A stretch of 5,674 bases of DNA from DATKWV01 sp035529405. GTDB taxonomy: Bacteria; Planctomycetota; Phycisphaerae; Sedimentisphaerales; Anaerobacaceae. A model generated the notes under the pieces. It did no database searches. It was given only the letters and a program-made list of their open reading frames with translations, and was not told where the DNA came from. Where the stretch lies: contig DATKWV010000040.1 in the NCBI GenBank assembly GCA_035529405.1, positions 1 through 5,674 on the forward strand. Direction: 5' to 3'. Made by a program: the position numbers and the translations under genes. Below are positions 1-5,674 of this stretch, in pieces. Every line of letters begins with the position of its first letter. Position 1 is the stretch's first letter.

Positions 1-8
1 AAACCGAA

Positions 9-248
9 ATGGCTGGTAAAATAACAATTGACGCCGAACGATGCAAAGGCTGTGGTTTATGCGCAGCGGTTTGCCCGCAAAAAGGCATCGTTATCTCCAG
101 CGTCTCCAACAAAAAGGGTTATTTCCCCGCCGAAGCAGTAACTGCCAGCTGCACGGGCTGTGCAATATGTGCAGTAATCTGCCCGGACGCGGCTATCGAG
201 GTATTCGTTGACGAAAACACCGCACAAAGGGCAGCTGAAAAAAAATAA
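9..248 (+). CDS. korD: 2-oxoacid:ferredoxin oxidoreductase, delta subunit (2[4Fe-4S] ferredoxin)
   Basis: This 79-residue protein is a bacterial-type dicluster ferredoxin. Two cysteine motifs are visible: C12-x2-C15-x2-C18-x3-C22-P and C48-x2-C51-x2-C54-x3-C58-P. Together they supply eight ligands for two [4Fe-4S] clusters. In four-subunit 2-oxoacid oxidoreductases this small cytoplasmic subunit takes electrons from the cluster in the beta subunit and passes them to soluble ferredoxin. The N-terminus (MAGKITID, then the first Cys motif) is typical of this delta subunit, which supports the ATG at 9. Only eight bases precede it, so the ribosome binding site and promoter cannot be judged, and the frame is open to the left edge. 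It is the first gene visible of the oxidoreductase operon, 28 nt before the alpha subunit. The symbol follows the Kor naming; VorD or PorD would be equivalent if the substrate differs. Confidence 0.93.
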   Translation: MAGKITIDAERCKGCGLCAAVCPQKGIVISSVSNKKGYFPAEAVTASCTGCAICAVICPDAAIEVFVDENTAQRAAEKK

Positions 249-260
249 GCCGGCCTCAAT

Positions 261-275
261 TTAAGGAATCCTTAA
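261..275. promoter_or_regulatory. Perfect dyad over the alpha-subunit ribosome binding site
   Basis: The sequence TTAAGGAATCCTTAA is two perfect 7-bp arms (261-267 and 269-275) around a single central A. It fills the gap between the ferredoxin and alpha genes and ends two bases before the GTG start at 277. The left arm contains AAGGA (263-267), the only good Shine-Dalgarno match, with 9 nt to the start. In RNA it could fold into a weak 5-bp stem with a 5-nt loop that hides this site; in DNA it has the symmetry of a dimeric regulator's site. The dyad is seen directly; any regulatory role is inferred. Confidence 0.4.
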
Positions 276-276
276 G

Positions 277-1350
277 GTGGACAAAAGGATTTTAATAAGC
301 GGCAATGAGGGCCTTGCGGAATCCGCTGTTCTTGCCGGTCTCGATGCGTATTTCGGCTATCCCATAACGCCTCAGAACGAAATCCCCGCATATATGTCAA
401 AACGCATGCCCGAACTGGGGCGGGTTTTTGTGCAAAGTGAAAGTGAGCTTGCCGCCATTAACATGGTATTCGGCGCATCGGCCACCGGTAAAAGAACTAT
501 GACAAGCTCTTCCAGCCCGGGCATCAGTCTTATGCAGGAGGGAATCAGTTACCTGGCGGCTGCGGAATTGCCTTCGGTTATAGTCAATGTCATGCGCGGC
601 GGGCCGGGCCTGGGCAATATAGCTCCCTCACAGGCCGACTATTTTCAGGCCACCCGCGGCGGCGGACACGGTGATTACCACACAATCGTTCTGGGACCTT
701 CAAGCGTACAGGAACTGGTCGATTGTATGCCTTTGGCCTTCGACCTGGCCGACCTGTACAGAATTCCCGTGGTGGTTCTGGCAGACGGCATACTCGGACA
801 AATGATGGAGCCGGTGGTGTTCGGGAAAAAACCGGCTCGAAAGCTGCCCGCAAAGGACTGGGCGCTGACCGGCGCAAAAGACAGACCCCAAAACATCGTC
901 CGCTCATTGTGGCTTAAGGAAGGTGCGGTCGAGCAGCACAACTACGACCTTCAGGCCAGGTATCGGCAAATAGAGAAAAACGAAGTGCTCTGCGAGCAAT
1001 ACGCCCTCGAAGATGCCGAAATAGTCGTGGTCGCTTATGGTATCGCCGCAAGAATTGTGCGTTCAGCCGTGAACAAGGCAAGACAGCAAGGCATTAAGGC
1101 CGGCTGGATAAGGCCGGTTACATTATGGCCGTTCCCAACAGAACATATCAGAAAGGCCGCAAATGATTTCAAGGTTCTTCTTGCAGTCGAGCTAAGCTGT
1201 GGGCAGATGCTCGAAGACGTAAAACTTGCCGTTGCAGGCGCCTGCCCTGTATTATTCTACGGCAGACCGGGCGGCGGTGTCCCTACCGTCGAGCAGGTAC
1301 TTGAGAAAATCAGGCAATTAACAGTACGCAGCCAAAAAGTTCCGGTATGA
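277..1350 (+). CDS. vorB: 2-oxoacid:ferredoxin oxidoreductase, alpha subunit (VorB type)
   Basis: This 357-residue protein matches, from memory of the family, the alpha subunit annotated as 3-methyl-2-oxobutanoate (2-oxoisovalerate) dehydrogenase VorB. The N-terminal pyrimidine-binding (POR_N) domain covers about residues 1-200. It contains GYPITPQNEIP (27-37), the E55-S-E57 region, TSSSSPG (76-82), RGGPGLG (107-113) and the GGGHGDYH stretch near 128-135. A second domain (PFOR_II-like, about 245-340) starts at AEIVVVAYG. With the beta subunit it forms the thiamine pyrophosphate site that decarboxylates a 2-oxoacid and transfers the acyl group to CoA in the cytoplasm. The GTG start is chosen because AAGGA lies 9 nt upstream and the MDKRILISGNE start fits the family. 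The stop overlaps the beta start by 4 nt, suggesting translational coupling. Length is normal for a stand-alone alpha subunit, with no fused gamma domain. Branched-chain specificity is inferred from resemblance only; 2-oxoglutarate is the main alternative. Confidence 0.92.
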   Translation: MDKRILISGNEGLAESAVLAGLDAYFGYPITPQNEIPAYMSKRMPELGRVFVQSESELAAINMVFGASATGKRTMTSSSSPGISLMQEGISYLAAAELPSVIVNVMRGGPGLGNIAPSQADYFQATRGGGHGDYHTIVLGPSSVQELVDCMPLAFDLADLYRIPVVVLADGILGQMMEPVVFGKKPARKLPAKDWALTGAKDRPQNIVRSLWLKEGAVEQHNYDLQARYRQIEKNEVLCEQYALEDAEIVVVAYGIAARIVRSAVNKARQQGIKAGWIRPVTLWPFPTEHIRKAANDFKVLLAVELSCGQMLEDVKLAVAGACPVLFYGRPGGGVPTVEQVLEKIRQLTVRSQKVPV

Positions 1351-2078
1351 AGACAGTATTCAAACGAACGCCGACAATTAAGGACTGCCCGACGCATTAT
1401 TGTCCGGGCTGCGGGCACGGTATCGCTCACAGGCTCGTGGCTGAAGTCATTGACGAGCTTGGCATACACGGCCGTACCATCGGCATCGCGCCGGTAGGCT
1501 GCGCGGTCCTGGCTTATGATTATCTCGACGTGGATATGGTGGAGGTTGCCCACGGTCGTGCCCCTGCGGTGGCTACGGGTATGAAAAGGACCAACCCCGA
1601 CAAAATAATATTTTCCTATCAGGGCGACGGCGACCTTGCAGCCATCGGAACCGGCGAGATTATCCACGCCGCACACAGGGCCGAGCGAATTACCGTTATC
1701 TTTATCAATAACGCCGTTTTCGGGATGACCGGCGGCCAAATGGCGCCGACTACCATGCTCGGCCAGGTAACAGCCACCACCCAGCAGGGCCGAAACCCCG
1801 ACACAGACGGTTACCCCCTGCAGGTATGCGAGTTATTAGCCGTGTTGCCCGGCGCAATTTATATACAGCGATGCGCCCTCAGCAGCCCGGCGCAAATCCG
1901 CAATGCCAAAAAGGCCGTCAAACACGCCTTCGAACTGCAGGTTGAAGGTGCCAAAGGACTTGCGCTTGTAGAATTGCTTTCACCATGTCCGACTTATTGG
2001 CGAATGACACCGGTCAAGGCTATGGAATGGATAGACAATGAAATGACAAAAGTGTTCCCGCTGGGTCGCTTTAAGTAA
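1347..2078 (+). CDS. korB: 2-oxoacid:ferredoxin oxidoreductase, beta subunit (TPP-binding)
   Basis: This 243-residue protein carries the thiamine pyrophosphate-binding domain of the oxidoreductase. The TPP/Mg motif is visible as G93-D94-G95-D96, followed about 25 residues later by N121-N122. The family stretch MTGGQ lies at 127-131. The N-terminal CPGCGHG (19-25) is the signature of this family. Cys19, Cys22, Cys52 (in PVGCAV) and Cys214 (in SPCPTYW) have the spacing expected of the four ligands of the proximal [4Fe-4S] cluster in related beta subunits. Electrons would pass from TPP to this cluster and then to the delta subunit. The ATG overlaps the alpha stop (ATGA) and has no clear Shine-Dalgarno site, so coupled translation is likely. 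The length is slightly short for the family but nothing essential appears missing. The symbol is by analogy with Kor; in a branched-chain enzyme it would be called VorA. Confidence 0.93.
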   Translation: MKTVFKRTPTIKDCPTHYCPGCGHGIAHRLVAEVIDELGIHGRTIGIAPVGCAVLAYDYLDVDMVEVAHGRAPAVATGMKRTNPDKIIFSYQGDGDLAAIGTGEIIHAAHRAERITVIFINNAVFGMTGGQMAPTTMLGQVTATTQQGRNPDTDGYPLQVCELLAVLPGAIYIQRCALSSPAQIRNAKKAVKHAFELQVEGAKGLALVELLSPCPTYWRMTPVKAMEWIDNEMTKVFPLGRFK

Positions 2079-2082
2079 AAAT

Positions 2083-2661
2083 ATGTCCCGTAACAGTAAC
2101 ATTTTGTACCAGCAGGTCATAATTGCCGGCTTCGGCGGTCAGGGCATTATTTTGGCCGGCAAGCTGCTGGCCCAGACGGCAATGCAGGCCGGCAAAGAGG
2201 TAACTTTTATGCCGGCCTACGGCGCAGAGGTTCGCGGCGGTACCGCTAATTGCGCGGTTATTATCGCTGACGAACCCATCGCCTGCCCGCTGGTAAGCAA
2301 GCCCGATTCACTTATCGCAATGAACAAGGCCTCACTGACGAAATTCGGCCCACGGGCCGAATCAGGAGCCCTTGTATTAATCAACAGTTCGCTTGTGGAC
2401 GATATGCCGGCCTTCGAACAGCCGCTGGAGATAATAGACATACCAGCCGGCGACCTGGCTGTCGAACTTGGAAATGTCAAAGTCGCCAACATGGTGGCAT
2501 TAGGCGCCTATCTTGAAAAAACAGGTATTCTCAGTATAGACACCGCTGCCGAATGTCTTAAAGACGTGCTTGCGGAAAGATACCATAAGACACTGCCGCT
2601 GAACATCGCCGCCCTGAAACGCGGCGCCGAATTCGTCAATCACACAAATACGAGGTTCTGA
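2083..2661 (+). CDS. korC: 2-oxoacid:ferredoxin oxidoreductase, gamma subunit
   Basis: This 192-residue protein is the gamma (POR/KOR catalytic gamma domain) subunit. The diagnostic features are the glycine-rich loop GFGGQGIILAGKLLA (16-30) and AYGAEVRGGTANC (45-57). The family domain then continues to about residue 180. In the complex this subunit contributes to CoA binding and assembly with alpha, beta and delta. It completes the set of four subunits, starting 4 nt after the beta stop. No strong Shine-Dalgarno site precedes the ATG. Base composition shows many GCCGGC hexamers, six of them between 2125 and 2451, mostly from Ala-Gly and similar codon pairs. An 8-bp hairpin lies inside the gene at 2343-2362. 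It is the last metabolic gene of the operon; the next gene starts 18 nt downstream in the same reading frame. Confidence 0.92.
   Translation: MSRNSNILYQQVIIAGFGGQGIILAGKLLAQTAMQAGKEVTFMPAYGAEVRGGTANCAVIIADEPIACPLVSKPDSLIAMNKASLTKFGPRAESGALVLINSSLVDDMPAFEQPLEIIDIPAGDLAVELGNVKVANMVALGAYLEKTGILSIDTAAECLKDVLAERYHKTLPLNIAALKRGAEFVNHTNTRF
2343..2362. repeat. 8-bp inverted repeat inside the gamma gene
   Basis: The arms ATTCGGCC (2343-2350) and GGCCGAAT (2355-2362) are perfect complements around a 4-base CACG loop. The hairpin lies fully inside coding sequence (around TKFGPRAESG) and no T-run follows, so it does not look like a terminator. It may be chance in a GGCC-rich gene or may affect transcript stability. 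Confidence 0.35.
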
Positions 2662-2679
2662 CCCGGAAACTACAACGGT

Positions 2680-3159
2680 ATGCTCAGAAACGTTTCGACC
2701 GGTTTGTGTTCCAATCGCCGCGGGGCCGCGGCGCTGCGCATGGCGCCGATGATTGATATTATATTCCTGCTTCTGATATTCTTTCTCGTATCGGCAAAGT
2801 GGCGCCCGCAGGAGGACTTTCTGCCGCTGCAGCTTACTTCCGCAAATACTTTCCAGCCGAACATCCCCTCGCCTGAACCGTTGTTTATACACATTTACCC
2901 CCAGCCTGACGGCTGTCGGATAAATATAGGTCATCTGGCTGCCGTACAGCTGGAAAATCAAAACATACAGGCTGGTTTGGAACTATTGGCCGAAGAAATT
3001 AAAAACTGCCTGCAACAGCAGAAAAGATTGACCACCGACCCCGTGGAAATTGTCTGCGAGCCTTCCGTGAAATGGGACTGGGTCGAAAAAATATATAATA
3101 TCCTTTGCGGTGCACAGCTTACAAATATCACATTCCAGATGACCGAACAAAGCGAATAA
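2680..3159 (+). CDS. ExbD/TolR-family biopolymer transport protein
   Basis: This 159-residue protein has the architecture of ExbD/TolR: a short cytoplasmic N-terminus (1-20), one transmembrane helix (about 22-39) and a periplasmic domain (about 42-159). The signature is APMIDIIFLLLIFFLVSA (22-39), with Asp26 at the position of the conserved intramembrane Asp that takes part in proton-driven work with ExbB/TolQ. The periplasmic part is polar and not otherwise recognisable. ExbD normally works with an ExbB/TolQ/MotA-type channel protein, often encoded next door, but none is in this window. The ATG at 2680 has no clear ribosome binding site. The only later ATG before the helix, at 2740 (Met21), would remove the basic RRG segment that fits the positive-inside rule. 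The gene follows the gamma stop by 18 nt in the same frame. A GC-only inverted repeat covers codons 13-18. Family assignment is firm; partner and transported or energised system are unknown. Confidence 0.85.
   Translation: MLRNVSTGLCSNRRGAAALRMAPMIDIIFLLLIFFLVSAKWRPQEDFLPLQLTSANTFQPNIPSPEPLFIHIYPQPDGCRINIGHLAAVQLENQNIQAGLELLAEEIKNCLQQQKRLTTDPVEIVCEPSVKWDWVEKIYNILCGAQLTNITFQMTEQSE
2716..2733. repeat. All-G/C inverted repeat at the start of the exbD-like gene
   Basis: CGCCGCGG (2716-2723) and CCGCGGCG (2726-2733) are perfect complements separated by GG. In RNA this could fold as a 7-bp stem, all G-C pairs, with a 4-nt loop, beginning 36 nt after the A of the start codon. Together with the poor ribosome binding site it could lower or time ExbD translation relative to the enzyme subunits. 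The Arg-Arg-Gly-Ala-Ala-Ala coding may alone explain it. Confidence 0.45.
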
Positions 3160-3167
3160 AAATGTAA

Positions 3168-3186
3168 AACCGACAAGTCCGCGGTT
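3168..3186 (+). other. Weak inverted repeat in the exbD-TPR gene gap
   Basis: In the 59-nt gap between the two envelope genes, AACCG (3168-3172) and CGGTT (3182-3186) can pair around a 9-nt loop. CAAAATTATTTT follows. This could be a weak terminator or attenuator, but the stem is only 5 bp and the T-run is broken, so read-through into the next gene is likely. Confidence 0.2.
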
Positions 3187-3202
3187 CAAAATTATTTTAA
3201 GC

Positions 3203-3208
3203 GAGGGG
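3203..3208 (+). promoter_or_regulatory. Ribosome binding site deciding the TTG start at 3219
   Basis: GAGGGG at 3203-3208 is the clearest Shine-Dalgarno sequence in the window, 10 nt before TTG at 3219. An in-frame TAA at 3198-3200 rules out any start further upstream. The nearby ATG at 3223 is out of frame and stops after six codons. Confidence 0.65.
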
Positions 3209-3218
3209 ACAACAAACC

Positions 3219-5240
3219 TTGAATGTTAAACCGGCTTTTTTGACTTTGGGTCTTCTGCTTTGGGCAGTGACACAAAGCGCCCCCGCCGGCGACGCCGAAT
3301 ACGCAAGCAGCTTAGCCGGTTCGGCAAAATACACCGTCGATACCTTCCTGCGTGACAGCTTCGGGCCGCGGATAGAATACGAATATCACGACGGCCTGGC
3401 GCACGATACCGACAGGGAAAACCTGCGTGAACTGGCGGCAAATGCCTGTGAGCGGCTCAGTGCCGTTGCCGAAAAACAAAAACAGCTCAAACAACAAATC
3501 GAAGACTATTCGGGCGATGACTGGGAAATAAAATACGGTGCGACCGGGCTGTGGAGAAAACTGTCCGCAGACATCTGCACGACTCTTTTGTACAAATTTC
3601 AAATCGATTATTTCCTGGCCCTTACTTACGACCATCCGCAGAAAAACGACGCCCTGCGTAACATCCTTGTTGAAATACAGGCCCTGAAGGCGGCTTCTTT
3701 GCCGCCCGAAACCCGCCTGTTGAAGGCCAGAATCCTCTCGCAGTTCGCCCGTACAGCCCCGGTCTATCAACCCATGGCGGTAAAACAGCTTGACCAATTC
3801 GGCCTTTCCTCAAACATCACCACACATATACAGGCCGCCACGGAAAAAATCAAATTACTCGGCTGCGGCGAACCGCAGCAGATAAAAACCCTCATCGGAC
3901 TGCTTGAGCAAAACGGCCTTGATACCGATTTGGAGCTGCTGCTGCCGCTGGTACTTATTCAGCGCCGCTGCGATTCGCAGGGCTTCGAACAGACCGTTAA
4001 AACCTTCCCCCAACTGCAGCCGCTTCTGGGCCGGCTGCTATTAGCCGACCTGGCCGGTCAGGATTTTCAACAGCAGGACCCCGGACAGCCTGGCGTCTTC
4101 GAAGCCGAGCTGGCAGTGCAGGTAATATGGGAAAAAGGCCCGCACGATTATAAAGCCGTCCTTGAACAGTTATCGAGTACCGCAAAGTTTCAGACGCCGC
4201 TGATATTATACGTGGCCGGTATGGCCTTTGCCGAATCGGCGCCGGCTGCGGCAAGCGAACTGCTGGTAAAGGCAAGTAACCTGCAGAAATTGAAAAAGAG
4301 TCCGATGCTGAATATACCCGCCGAAAAAATCGCACAACAGGCCGCCGCCCTTGCCTATAACCTGTTCATCGAAGACTCAAATAACTGCTCACGTACTATC
4401 GAGGTTTTTGACAATTACATCACAAAGGCTGCAGGAGCAATTGACGAAAAGCTCGAATATCTTTATGCCGCAATGCTTTACAGTTGCGGCCGACAGCAGC
4501 AGGCAACCGAACTGCTTCAAAAAATCGCCGAAAGGCCGTCCGGACTATACCGCAGCCAGGCCAAACTGCTGCTTACCGTCCTGTCCATACGCCGGGAACA
4601 AGACTTGAGCACCGACCGGAAAGTCACGCTGCTTTCACAGCTTGGCGAATTAATTACAGACGCAAATGATTGCCGACACACCGGTGAAATAATGCATCTG
4701 CTGCCGGAGGTCATCGACCAGATTGACATTTTTCACAAACACCCGCTGCAGTTTTCTGCTGCGCTGCTTGCCTGTAAAAAACTGGCCCGGGTCTGTTATA
4801 ACTGCCTGGACGGTCCTGAAAAAATCCAGGCGGGTTTGTACTTAGCCGAGGCGTCAATCCTCGTGGCGGAAAACGACAACCAGCAGTTGGCCCCGGTCGA
4901 AGAACTTTGTAATACTCTCACAGAAAGCACGTATGCTGACAGCGTGGACCTGATGCGCTGCAGGGCAAGGCTTTTGACCTCGCAGGGTAATTTCGAAAAG
5001 GCCTGTCAGCTTTGGGCCCAACTTGCCCGACTACACAACAATCCTTCGCCGACTCCCGCCCAGCAAAGCTGGAAATGGTGGCGGGCAAAGTTTTACCAGA
5101 TTTACTGCTGGTCAAAACTGCCCGAGACCGAAAGCAGACAGGTCATCCATACCATCGAGGTCCTCGAAAACAGTTTCCGGAACATCCCGTCCCTCTGGGC
5201 CGAAAAACTCAAAGAACTTAAAACTACCCTAACCAACTGA
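3219..5240 (+). CDS. Exported helical-repeat (TPR-like) protein of unknown function
   Basis: I do not recognise this 673-residue protein as a named family. It begins at TTG with a strong ribosome binding site. Residues 1-23 look like a Sec signal peptide: Lys4, a hydrophobic core from about 7 to 17, and an A21-P-A23 cleavage motif before G24. The mature part is almost entirely predicted helix by eye, rich in Leu, Ala, Gln and Glu. A Lys/Gln-rich, coiled-coil-like segment lies near 84-97. TPR-like helix pairs are seen near 413-455 (YLYAAMLYSCG...) and 579-608 (RARLLTSQGNFEKACQLWAQL), followed by a Trp-rich patch with W618, W620 and W621. About 14 cysteines remain in the mature chain, many for an exported protein, which would fit an anaerobe with little disulfide formation. 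It follows the ExbD-like gene by 59 nt on the same strand. TPR proteins often accompany Tol/Exb modules, so a periplasmic scaffold or partner role is a reasonable inference but unproven. Confidence 0.8.
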   Translation: MNVKPAFLTLGLLLWAVTQSAPAGDAEYASSLAGSAKYTVDTFLRDSFGPRIEYEYHDGLAHDTDRENLRELAANACERLSAVAEKQKQLKQQIEDYSGDDWEIKYGATGLWRKLSADICTTLLYKFQIDYFLALTYDHPQKNDALRNILVEIQALKAASLPPETRLLKARILSQFARTAPVYQPMAVKQLDQFGLSSNITTHIQAATEKIKLLGCGEPQQIKTLIGLLEQNGLDTDLELLLPLVLIQRRCDSQGFEQTVKTFPQLQPLLGRLLLADLAGQDFQQQDPGQPGVFEAELAVQVIWEKGPHDYKAVLEQLSSTAKFQTPLILYVAGMAFAESAPAAASELLVKASNLQKLKKSPMLNIPAEKIAQQAAALAYNLFIEDSNNCSRTIEVFDNYITKAAGAIDEKLEYLYAAMLYSCGRQQQATELLQKIAERPSGLYRSQAKLLLTVLSIRREQDLSTDRKVTLLSQLGELITDANDCRHTGEIMHLLPEVIDQIDIFHKHPLQFSAALLACKKLARVCYNCLDGPEKIQAGLYLAEASILVAENDNQQLAPVEELCNTLTESTYADSVDLMRCRARLLTSQGNFEKACQLWAQLARLHNNPSPTPAQQSWKWWRAKFYQIYCWSKLPETESRQVIHTIEVLENSFRNIPSLWAEKLKELKTTLTN

Positions 5241-5244
5241 CCAC

Positions 5245-5264
5245 ACCATTAAATTATGGTTTTT
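5245..5264 (+). terminator. Possible weak terminator after the TPR-like gene
   Basis: ACCAT (5245-5249) and ATGGT (5256-5260) form a 5-bp stem with a 6-nt loop, followed directly by TTTTGCTTTT. It begins 4 nt after the stop codon, a suitable place for termination. The stem is short and AT-rich, so it may be inefficient. Confidence 0.35.
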
Positions 5265-5293
5265 GCTTTTAGAGCTTTACGCTTTTCGCTTTT
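5265..5293. repeat. Short GCTTT direct repeats in the convergent intergenic region
   Basis: GCTTT occurs at 5265, 5274, 5281 and 5288, at 9-, 7- and 7-base spacing, in a T-rich stretch between the two convergent genes. On the minus strand it reads as AAAGC units. No open reading frame uses it. It could be a degenerate minisatellite or part of an interspersed repeat, or simply low-complexity sequence. Confidence 0.4.
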
Positions 5294-5343
5294 TGGTCTT
5301 CAGTCTTTGTGTCCGCTGCCGGCTATACGCTCTGTGAGGTCAG

Positions 5344-5674
5344 CTACCCGACAGTTACCGTCTGTTCGGTGCAGTTAAGGTAACGGTCATAAGCGAACAC
5401 AGTAACATTCTTTGCCGCGGCCTGCCGGCCGCTTAGCTGGAAACTGACATTCTCAAACCCGTCGATTACCGTCTTGTCAAGAAGCTTTCCATCCAAAGCA
5501 ACCTCCAGCTTTACGGTCTCCTTGGCATCAACTGCCAGCCTTAAATAAAGTTTATCGCCGTTCTTAACGGCAGCTTTTATTTTAAGGTCAGGGTTTTTGG
5601 AACAGTTGTGCTTTGCCGCGCCGCCTCTTTCCCACTCCATGGCAAAGAACTTCCTTACACTGTGTACGGCGCTG
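5344..5674 (-). CDS. C-terminal fragment of a protein of unknown function, 5' end outside the window
   Basis: This minus-strand reading frame ends with TAG at 5346-5344 and is open to the right edge, so only the last 109 or so residues are seen. An ATG at 5640 could start a 98-residue protein, but the frame continues upstream without a stop (VRKFFAMEWERGG...) and no ribosome binding site stands out before it. A truncated larger gene is therefore more likely. The fragment has a Trp/Gly/Lys-rich start, then alternating hydrophobic and polar residues (LKIKAAV, KLYLRLAVDA, VKLEVALDGK, NVTVFAYD) that suggest a beta-sandwich, such as the C-terminal Ig-like or carbohydrate-binding module of an exported enzyme. 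I could not match it to a named family. It is convergent with the TPR-like gene, with 103 nt between the stops, so it belongs to a separate transcription unit. Confidence 0.6.
   Translation of the reverse strand, partial: SAVHSVRKFFAMEWERGGAAKHNCSKNPDLKIKAAVKNGDKLYLRLAVDAKETVKLEVALDGKLLDKTVIDGFENVSFQLSGRQAAAKNVTVFAYDRYLNCTEQTVTVG

Noticed and set aside
1257..1739. Long minus-strand open frame opposite the alpha and beta genes (160 codons)
   Set aside because: It lies opposite two firmly identified genes with intact motifs, and its translation shows no recognisable domain.
3170..3197. Possible sigma-70 promoter (CCGACA, 16 nt, TTATTT) before the TPR-like gene
   Set aside because: Both boxes match the consensus poorly and the region is AT-rich by chance; not enough to call a separate promoter.
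3223..3243. Six-codon ATG frame overlapping the start of the TPR-like gene
   Set aside because: It is out of frame, stops at once, and the GAGGGG site is well placed for TTG at 3219; nothing supports a regulatory leader peptide.
3312..3797. Minus-strand open frame of 161 codons opposite the TPR-like gene
   Set aside because: It is antisense to a well-started gene with a signal peptide; composition is as expected for a shadow frame.
5417..5432. GCGGCC-TGCC-GGCCGC hairpin in the minus-strand gene
   Set aside because: It has perfect 6-bp arms but is inside coding sequence (Ser-Gly-Arg-Gln-Ala-Ala), lacks a T-run, and such GGCC-rich pairs are common in this window.

Overview
The window appears to come from an anaerobic, diderm bacterium of roughly 50-55% GC by eye. 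The closest impression is an anaerobic member of the Planctomycetota/Phycisphaerae type. That is an inference from three things: a ferredoxin-dependent 2-oxoacid oxidoreductase, an ExbD/TolR-like inner-membrane protein next to a large exported helical-repeat protein, and weak or missing Shine-Dalgarno sites before several genes. No sequence here proves the taxonomy.

Bases 9-2661 hold a complete four-subunit 2-oxoacid:ferredoxin oxidoreductase in the order delta (dicluster ferredoxin), alpha (VorB type), beta (TPP-binding) and gamma. Gaps are 28 nt, a 4-nt overlap (ATGA) and 4 nt, so this is one operon. The enzyme would oxidatively decarboxylate 2-oxoacids to acyl-CoA and pass electrons to ferredoxin. 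The alpha sequence is of the kind annotated as 2-oxoisovalerate (branched-chain) oxidoreductase, but 2-oxoglutarate cannot be excluded.

Bases 2680-5240 hold, on the same strand and close behind, a lone ExbD/TolR-family protein and then a 673-residue exported, mostly helical protein with TPR-like segments. These look like part of an envelope (Tol/Exb-type) module, but no ExbB/TolQ partner is visible. They begin 18 nt after the oxidoreductase genes, so a metabolic operon and an envelope module seem to share a transcript. This is the most unusual feature of the layout.

Bases 5241-5343 are a short convergent intergenic region with a weak hairpin and a run of GCTTT repeats. Bases 5344-5674 hold the C-terminal end of a minus-strand gene that runs off the right edge. 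It encodes a beta-strand-rich domain of unknown function.

Non-coding or overlapping structures worth noting are a perfect dyad (261-275) covering the ribosome binding site of the alpha subunit, an all-G/C inverted repeat (2716-2733) at the start of the exbD gene, and an 8-bp hairpin (2343-2362) inside the gamma gene. I saw no RNA genes, CRISPR arrays, insertion sequences or phage genes.
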